A stretch of DNA of 10,366 bases, taken from Verrucomicrobiia bacterium. Its GTDB lineage: Bacteria > Verrucomicrobiota > Verrucomicrobiia > JABWAM01. The DNA lies in the NCBI GenBank assembly GCA_013360985.1, contig JABWAM010000071.1:1-10366 (forward strand). Direction: 5' to 3'. Of this stretch, positions 6,506 to 10,366 are shown piece by piece. Positions within the stretch are counted from its first letter, which is position 1. Each line of letters opens with the position of its first letter. The notes under the pieces are model-generated. The model made no database searches and was not told where the DNA came from. It worked only from the letters and a program-made list of their open reading frames with translations. The translations under genes and the position numbers were made by a program.

Positions 6506-7328
6506 TCGAAACGTAACGCTTCAGCGCGGCGAGGGCGGTCGCCTTGATGTAGGTGATCTTCGGAAGATCCGCGAGCGCCGCGATCGGACGCGCCGCGGCG
6601 AGGTGTTTCGCCGCCGCCCTGGAAAGCCCGACCTTCCCGACGAGGTCCTCCTCGGAGAGGCGATTGACCGCCTCGAGCGCGGCCTTCGCTTCCGCGGAGG
6701 AAAAGGTGGAACCCAGGAGGGTGAGCGCGCCCTCTTCGGCGGCGCGATCGTTCGGGCGCGCAGACGGTTCGCCCTGGAGCGGCGGCGCCGGCTTTTCCGC
6801 CGAAACGACGGCCGACGGCGGAATTCCCCGGTCGAGGTCTCCGACGGGGCGCGCCACTTTGGCCGCCAGCGCGCGCGCGGTGGAAGGACGATAATCCTCG
6901 AAGACCAGGCGTCCCCCTTCGTAGACGCGCGCCCCGCATCCGACCCATCGCATCCCCGTGAGCGTTCCCTTTTTGGTGATCTTGCCGCTCAGACGGAAGG
7001 GATCACTCGCAACCGTATGATTGCCGGCGCGCGCGATTCGGATCGCGCGTTCCTGGGCCTCGACCTTGCCGAGCGCTTTTCCCGTAGAACGGATCTCGTC
7101 GTAGAAGAACAGGAACTGCGCCTGGACTGCGCCCCGCGATTTTTCGCGGGCAAAGAGGTGCACGCGGATCCGCGCCGTGCGGTCGAAGAACTCATCCTGC
7201 GGCCGCGTGGAGCCTTCCACGGGCCCCGGGGTGAGATCCCACTCCAGACGGGAACGGCGTCCGTCCACGTCCCCCGACGCCAGCGTTGCCGCAACCGCGA
7301 AGGCGAGCGCGCGAATCGCGGCCTTCAT
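6489..7328 (-). CDS. Secreted protein of unknown function with C-terminal ComEA-like helix-hairpin-helix domain
   Basis: The first ~19 of 279 residues form a signal peptide (MKAAIRALAFAVAATLASG), so the protein is probably exported. Residues 24-156 are a soluble domain I do not recognise, with charged and aromatic alternation suggesting beta strands. Residues 158-200 are a Pro/Ala/Glu-rich linker. Residues about 210-275 match the layout of ComEA-type helix-hairpin-helix domains: LSEEDLVGKVGLS, then ARPIAALADLPKITYIKA, then ALKRYV, comparable to the family pattern of LPGIG, RPF, DL and VKGIG. The hairpin glycines are largely lost (KVGLS for LPGIG, KITYIK for VKGIG), so DNA binding is doubtful. 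It follows purM by 15 bases on the same strand, and its strong Shine-Dalgarno overlaps the purM stop codon, so it is probably co-translated with purine genes. No link to purine synthesis is evident. Confidence 0.82.
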   Translation of the reverse strand: MKAAIRALAFAVAATLASGDVDGRRSRLEWDLTPGPVEGSTRPQDEFFDRTARIRVHLFAREKSRGAVQAQFLFFYDEIRSTGKALGKVEAQERAIRIARAGNHTVASDPFRLSGKITKKGTLTGMRWVGCGARVYEGGRLVFEDYRPSTARALAAKVARPVGDLDRGIPPSAVVSAEKPAPPLQGEPSARPNDRAAEEGALTLLGSTFSSAEAKAALEAVNRLSEEDLVGKVGLSRAAAKHLAAARPIAALADLPKITYIKATALAALKRYVSIRENP

Positions 7329-7336
7329 CGGAAACG

Positions 7337-7344
7337 CCTCCTTT
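7337..7344 (-). promoter_or_regulatory. Strong Shine-Dalgarno for the secreted helix-hairpin-helix protein
   Basis: On the minus strand AAAGGAGG lies 8 bases before ATG 7328 and overlaps the purM stop codon by one base. It is the only full Shine-Dalgarno in front of any gene here. It fixes the start and suggests that ribosomes ending purM help start this gene. Confidence 0.85.
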
Positions 7345-8378
7345 CACACGAAACGCACCGCGCGCCGTCCCGCGACCGTGGCGCCAATGCGAAAGACGCG
7401 GAAGCCGAACCGCCGCGCGACGCGTTCGAGGCGCGCGGCCTCGGACGGCGTCGCGAAGAGCGCCAGCCCGATCCCCATGTTGAAGACGCGATGCATCTCC
7501 GCGTCCGAGACCCGTCCGCCCGCGCGGATCAGGTCGAAGATCGGCGGCGTCGGCCACGCGCCCCGACGGATCTCCGCCGCGCAGCGGGCGGGAAGGATTC
7601 GCTCGAGGTTTTCCTCGAAACCGCCGCCCGTGATGTGCGCGGCGCCGTGAAGCCGCGCCCCCGTCCTCCGCAGCGCCGCGAGGAACGGGCTGTAATTGCG
7701 GTGGACGCGAAGCAGGACCTCCCCGAGCGTGGCGCCGCCCAGCGCGCGCGGACGCGCGCGCGCGTCGAGTTTCATCCGCCGGAAGAGCACGTCGCGCGCC
7801 AGCGAAAACCCGTTGGTGTGCAGCCCCGTGGATTCCACTCCGTAGATCGCGTCGCCGGGACGGATCTTCGATCCATCGAGGATCGCCGCGCGGTCCACCA
7901 CGCCCACGATCGTCCCGACGAGGTCGTAGTCTCCCTCGCGATAGATCCCCGGCATCTGGGCCGTTTCGCCGCCGAGCAGGGCGACGCGCGCCGCCGCGCA
8001 TGCCGCGGCGATCCCCGCGAGAATTTCGCGGAAGACCGCGGGCTTCAGTTTTCCGGTTCCAAGGTAATCGAGGAAAAAGAGCGGCTCCGCTCCCATCACC
8101 GCGATGTCGTTGCAGCAGTGGTTGACGAGGTCTTGTCCCACGGTGTCGTGCCGCCCCATCTCGATCGCGACGCGCAGCTTCGTGCCGACGCCATCCATGC
8201 TCGCGACGAGCACCGGGTCGCGTCGTCCGGGGAAACGCGCGCGGAACAACCCGCCGAACGCGCCGACCTTGCCCAGGGCGCCCGGACGCGTCGCGCGGCG
8301 GAGGAGCGCGGGAAGCCCCGCCTTGACCTTTCGCGCGAGCGTCAGGTTGACGCCGGATTGTGCGTAGAGATCCGACAT
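7344..8378 (-). CDS. purM: Phosphoribosylformylglycinamidine cyclo-ligase (AIR synthetase)
   Basis: PurM closes FGAM to aminoimidazole ribonucleotide with ATP, step 5 of de novo purine synthesis, in the cytosol. The 344-residue length is typical. Family motifs are MDGVGTKL (61-68), NDIAVMGAEPLFFLDYLGTG (90-109), LLGGETAQMPGIY (134-146), ESTGLHTNGFSLAR (182-195), HITGGGFEENLERILP (248-263) and FNMGIGL (299-305). GGETAQMPGIY is the ATP/substrate signature of the PurM/PurL/SelD superfamily. The frame stays open far upstream into purF, but ATG 8378 gives the standard N-terminus (MSDLYAQSGVN) and fits the 59-base gap after purF. Its leader is almost pure pyrimidine (gtcccccctccccc) with no Shine-Dalgarno. 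The purF-purM order agrees with purine operons in many bacteria. It is followed directly by the secreted helix-hairpin-helix gene rather than purN. Confidence 0.97.
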   Translation of the reverse strand: MSDLYAQSGVNLTLARKVKAGLPALLRRATRPGALGKVGAFGGLFRARFPGRRDPVLVASMDGVGTKLRVAIEMGRHDTVGQDLVNHCCNDIAVMGAEPLFFLDYLGTGKLKPAVFREILAGIAAACAAARVALLGGETAQMPGIYREGDYDLVGTIVGVVDRAAILDGSKIRPGDAIYGVESTGLHTNGFSLARDVLFRRMKLDARARPRALGGATLGEVLLRVHRNYSPFLAALRRTGARLHGAAHITGGGFEENLERILPARCAAEIRRGAWPTPPIFDLIRAGGRVSDAEMHRVFNMGIGLALFATPSEAARLERVARRFGFRVFRIGATVAGRRAVRFV

Positions 8379-8418
8379 GGGGGAGGGGGGACGTTGAGGT
8401 TTCGGGAGGGACGGGCGC

Positions 8419-8431
8419 GGCCGAGGCGGCC
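8419..8431. other. Short GC hairpin between purF and purM
   Basis: GGCCG-AGG-CGGCC is a perfect 5-bp inverted repeat in the 59-base gap. There is no T-run, so it is not a standard terminator. It could stabilise the purF transcript end or be chance in GC-rich DNA. Confidence 0.2.
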
Positions 8432-8437
8432 TCCGGT

Positions 8438-9934
8438 TTACAGCAGCTTCTGACGATCCTGTTCGAGCACTTCGTCGCCGAGGCTCTTCCGCGCGACGCG
8501 GCGTTTCTGCATGACGTACTTGTCGAGGTCCGCCTCGAACGGGACCGGATAATCGCCCGTGTAGCAGGCGGCGCAGAACTTGTTTGCGGGATAGCCCGTC
8601 GCGCGGAACATCCCTTCGAGGCTCAGGTAGCCGATCGAGTCGGCGCCGAGGTAGGCCTTGATCTCTTCGGGGCTGTGGTTGTTGGCGATGAGTTCGCCGC
8701 TCGTCGGGAAATCGATGCCGTAATGGCATGGGTGACGATGCGGCGGACAGCTCACGCGGACATGGACCTCTTTCGCCCCCGCTTCGCGCAGGTTGATCAC
8801 GCGCGCGCGCGAGGTCGTGCCGCGCACGATCGAGTCGTCCACCACGACCACCCGTTTCCCTTCCACGGCCTCGTGGATGAGGTTCAGCTTCACCCGCACG
8901 TTGAAGTCGCGGATGAGCTGCGTCGGCTGGAGGAACGTGCGCCCGATGTAATGGTTGCGCACGAAGGCGAACTCCTGCGGGATCCCCGATTGTTCGGAAA
9001 ATCCTTGCGCCGCGTAGTTGCCCGAGTCGGGCACGGGCACCACCACGTCCGCCTCGGCGGGACACTCGCGCGCGAGCTGCCGCCCCATTTCGCGGCGCAC
9101 CTCGGAAACCGACCGCCCCTCGATCACGCTGTCGGGTCGGGCGAAATAGACGTACTCAAACACGCAGAGCGCCTCGCGCTCCTTCGGCGTATCCATGCGC
9201 ACCGAGTGCAATCCGTCGCGGTTGATGATCACGATCTCTCCCGGTTTCACGTCGCGGATGAAGGTCGCGTGAATGAGGTCGAACGCCGTCGTTTCCGAGG
9301 AGAGGATGTAGGCGCCGTCCAGTTTGCCGATGCTCAGCGGGCGGATGCCGAGAGGGTCGCGCACCCCGATGATCTCTTTTTCCCCCATGATCAACAGCGC
9401 GTACGCCCCGCGAATTTCGCCGAGCGCGCGGCGCAGGGTGCTCTCTTTGCGTTCCCCTTCGCGGAGCCGCGTCAAGAGGTGCAGCACCACCTCGCTATCC
9501 ACGGTCGTCTGGAAAATCGAGCCGCTCGCCTCCAGTTCGTCGCGCAGCAGGTTGGCGTTGACGAAGTTGCCGTTGTGTCCCACGGCGATCTGTCCCCGGC
9601 CGCAGTCCACGAGGATCGGCTGGGCGTTGGTGAGATGGCTCGTTCCCGTCGTCGAGTAGCGCACATGTCCGATGCAACGGTCTCCCTGCAAACCCTTCAG
9701 GATCGCGTCGTCGAACACCTGGGAGACCAGCCCCATCCCGACGTGACGCTGCAGCGGTTTCCCGTCGCCCGCCGAGGAGACGATGCCGGCGCTCTCCTGG
9801 CCGCGGTGCTGCAGCGCATAAAGCCCGTAATAAGTCAGCGTGACGGCGTTCGCATGGCCGAAGACCCCGAAGAGGCCGCAGTGATCGCGAGGTTTCTCGT
9901 TCGGGTCGTGGGAAGAAAGGGCGTGCGCGGCCAT
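8438..9934 (-). CDS. purF: Amidophosphoribosyltransferase (glutamine PRPP amidotransferase)
   Basis: PurF makes 5-phosphoribosylamine from PRPP and glutamine, the first committed and normally feedback-inhibited step of purine synthesis. The 498 residues contain both domains. In the Ntn-type glutaminase domain C19 (DHCGLFGVFGH) should become the N-terminal nucleophile after removal of an 18-residue propeptide. LQHRGQESAGI (41-51), HVRYSTTG (90-97), GHNGNFVNA (119-127) and D146 follow. The phosphoribosyltransferase domain has the PRPP loop VVVVDDSIVRGTTS (362-375). C257 (LCVFEYVYFARPDS), C403 (HPCHYGID), C454 and C457 (FCAACYTGDYP) lie at or near the positions that bind the 4Fe-4S cluster in B. 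subtilis PurF, so this looks like the propeptide plus Fe-S type and not the E. coli type. Start ATG 9934 is the only sensible one. It is the first gene of the minus-strand operon with purM. I see no clear promoter or purine riboswitch in the 124-base leader. Confidence 0.97.
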   Translation of the reverse strand: MAAHALSSHDPNEKPRDHCGLFGVFGHANAVTLTYYGLYALQHRGQESAGIVSSAGDGKPLQRHVGMGLVSQVFDDAILKGLQGDRCIGHVRYSTTGTSHLTNAQPILVDCGRGQIAVGHNGNFVNANLLRDELEASGSIFQTTVDSEVVLHLLTRLREGERKESTLRRALGEIRGAYALLIMGEKEIIGVRDPLGIRPLSIGKLDGAYILSSETTAFDLIHATFIRDVKPGEIVIINRDGLHSVRMDTPKEREALCVFEYVYFARPDSVIEGRSVSEVRREMGRQLARECPAEADVVVPVPDSGNYAAQGFSEQSGIPQEFAFVRNHYIGRTFLQPTQLIRDFNVRVKLNLIHEAVEGKRVVVVDDSIVRGTTSRARVINLREAGAKEVHVRVSCPPHRHPCHYGIDFPTSGELIANNHSPEEIKAYLGADSIGYLSLEGMFRATGYPANKFCAACYTGDYPVPFEADLDKYVMQKRRVARKSLGDEVLEQDRQKLL

Positions 9935-10058
9935 CGGAAGGACATCTCAACCAACCCCGGCTCGCGAGGCAAGCCAAACGAAAAGGTGTTTTTTGCGCGG
10001 GCGGACCTTCCGTCTTCGCGGTTGGCGTGGCGCATCGAATCGACCGTGAGCGCCGGTC

Positions 10059-10366
10059 GTGTCGCCTCAAGCACAAGTGGACGCGCTCTATTTGCGTCTG
10101 AACGAGGCGGAGATTGCGGATTCGGAGCAGGTCGCCGACGGGGTGGTTCTGGATTACGACGCCAACGACAACGTGGTGGGCGTGGAAGTGCTGAATCTCT
10201 CGAAGCGCGGCGGACCGGTGGAGGTGGAGAAACTGGTCTTCGAAGTCCTGCGGTCCCGGCAACCGGGACCCAAATCCCCGCGTAAGGCATGGGGGGAGTC
10301 CATCCTCGGCCGAGGAACATGCGACGCCCTCGCAACATTCTGGACTCAAACCGCGGCCGCGGCGCC
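10059..10366 (+). CDS. DUF2283-like small protein, incomplete at the right edge
   Basis: The frame opens after a TGA at 10047-10049 and runs off the window without a stop. From GTG 10059 the product begins VSPQAQVDALYLRLNEAEIA and continues with VADGVVLDYDANDNVVGVEV and LNLSKR. This is the pattern of DUF2283, small beta-rich proteins (about 60-70 residues) of unknown function with DALYIRL near the start and VxLDYDxxGxxVGIEILxxSKR after it. GTG 10059 is the most upstream start; GTG 10077 is another. Neither has a Shine-Dalgarno, and the usual opening strand (MxVxYDPEA) is reduced, so the N-terminus may be short or damaged. After EVEKLVFEVLRSRQ the frame continues with a tail that I do not recognise and that is longer than the family normally has. 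It is divergent from purF. No DUF4258 partner lies upstream. Confidence 0.55.
   Translation, partial: MSPQAQVDALYLRLNEAEIADSEQVADGVVLDYDANDNVVGVEVLNLSKRGGPVEVEKLVFEVLRSRQPGPKSPRKAWGESILGRGTCDALATFWTQTAAAA
10252..10270. other. Perfect hairpin inside the DUF2283-like reading frame
   Basis: GGTCCCGG-CAA-CCGGGACC is a perfect 8-bp stem with a 3-base loop. No T-run follows. It sits where a typical DUF2283 gene would end, so it could be a remnant terminator or the sign of a rearranged 3' end; chance is also possible in GC-rich DNA. Confidence 0.4.

Noticed and set aside
7741..7770. Runs of alternating CG in purM (also near 8800 in purF) as possible Z-DNA or repeats
   Set aside because: They are short, lie inside conserved coding sequence and are explained by GC-rich Arg/Ala codons.
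6192..8453. 753-residue open frame on the plus strand covering the secreted-protein gene and purM
   Set aside because: It is a low-complexity, Arg-rich translation antisense to purM and the helix-hairpin-helix gene, with no recognisable domain.
9970..10000. Possible PurR-like operator or purine riboswitch before purF
   Set aside because: GCCAAACGAAAAGG has only loose likeness to the E. coli PurR site and no matching half-site; the 124-base leader shows no purine-riboswitch core.
8360..10285. 641-residue open frame on the plus strand opposite purF
   Set aside because: It is the antisense shadow of purF, a gene with full catalytic motifs; long open antisense frames are expected in GC-rich DNA, and its protein shows no family pattern.

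Overview
This is a GC-rich, densely coded bacterial chromosome segment with nine complete protein genes and two fragments at the edges. I see no tRNA, rRNA, CRISPR array, insertion sequence, phage gene or attachment site. The gene content, the secreted protein with a degenerate helix-hairpin-helix domain and the rarity of Shine-Dalgarno sequences would fit the Planctomycetota/Verrucomicrobiota/Chlamydiota group, perhaps Verrucomicrobiota. That placement is an inference from impression, not from a marker gene.

Left part, plus strand (1-1955): the probable tail of an upstream gene, then a PfkB-family sugar-phosphate kinase of the 1-phosphofructokinase type with an altered substrate motif, then S-methyl-5'-thioadenosine phosphorylase (mtnP). 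The kinase and mtnP are 47 bases apart and look co-transcribed. They converge on citrate synthase (gltA, 2022-3311, minus strand), the entry enzyme of the TCA cycle.

Middle part, plus strand (3398-6505): a good sigma-70-type promoter (TTGAGA, 17-base spacer, TATACT) drives three closely packed genes. These are an SDR dehydrogenase resembling the PtmA/gluconate 5-dehydrogenase branch, an N-acylglucosamine 2-epimerase family protein of the renin-binding-protein type, and a Gfo/Idh/MocA oxidoreductase. Together they offer two NAD(P)-dependent redox steps and one C2 epimerisation on a sugar or amino sugar. No kinase, transporter, glycosidase, aldolase or regulator is next to them, so the substrate cannot be read from context. 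This is the most interesting part of the window.

Right part, minus strand (6489-9934): purF, purM and a secreted protein of unknown function form a probable operon. The first two encode steps 1 and 5 of de novo purine synthesis. The third gene has a signal peptide, an unrecognised middle domain and a ComEA-like C-terminal domain, and it carries the only strong Shine-Dalgarno sequence in the window. The right edge holds a plus-strand DUF2283-like fragment that runs off the end.

I found no clear new defence, mobile or RNA system. The items worth follow-up are the SDR-epimerase-Gfo module, the kinase with its unusual motif beside mtnP, the secreted helix-hairpin-helix protein, and pyrimidine-rich gene leaders without Shine-Dalgarno sequences.
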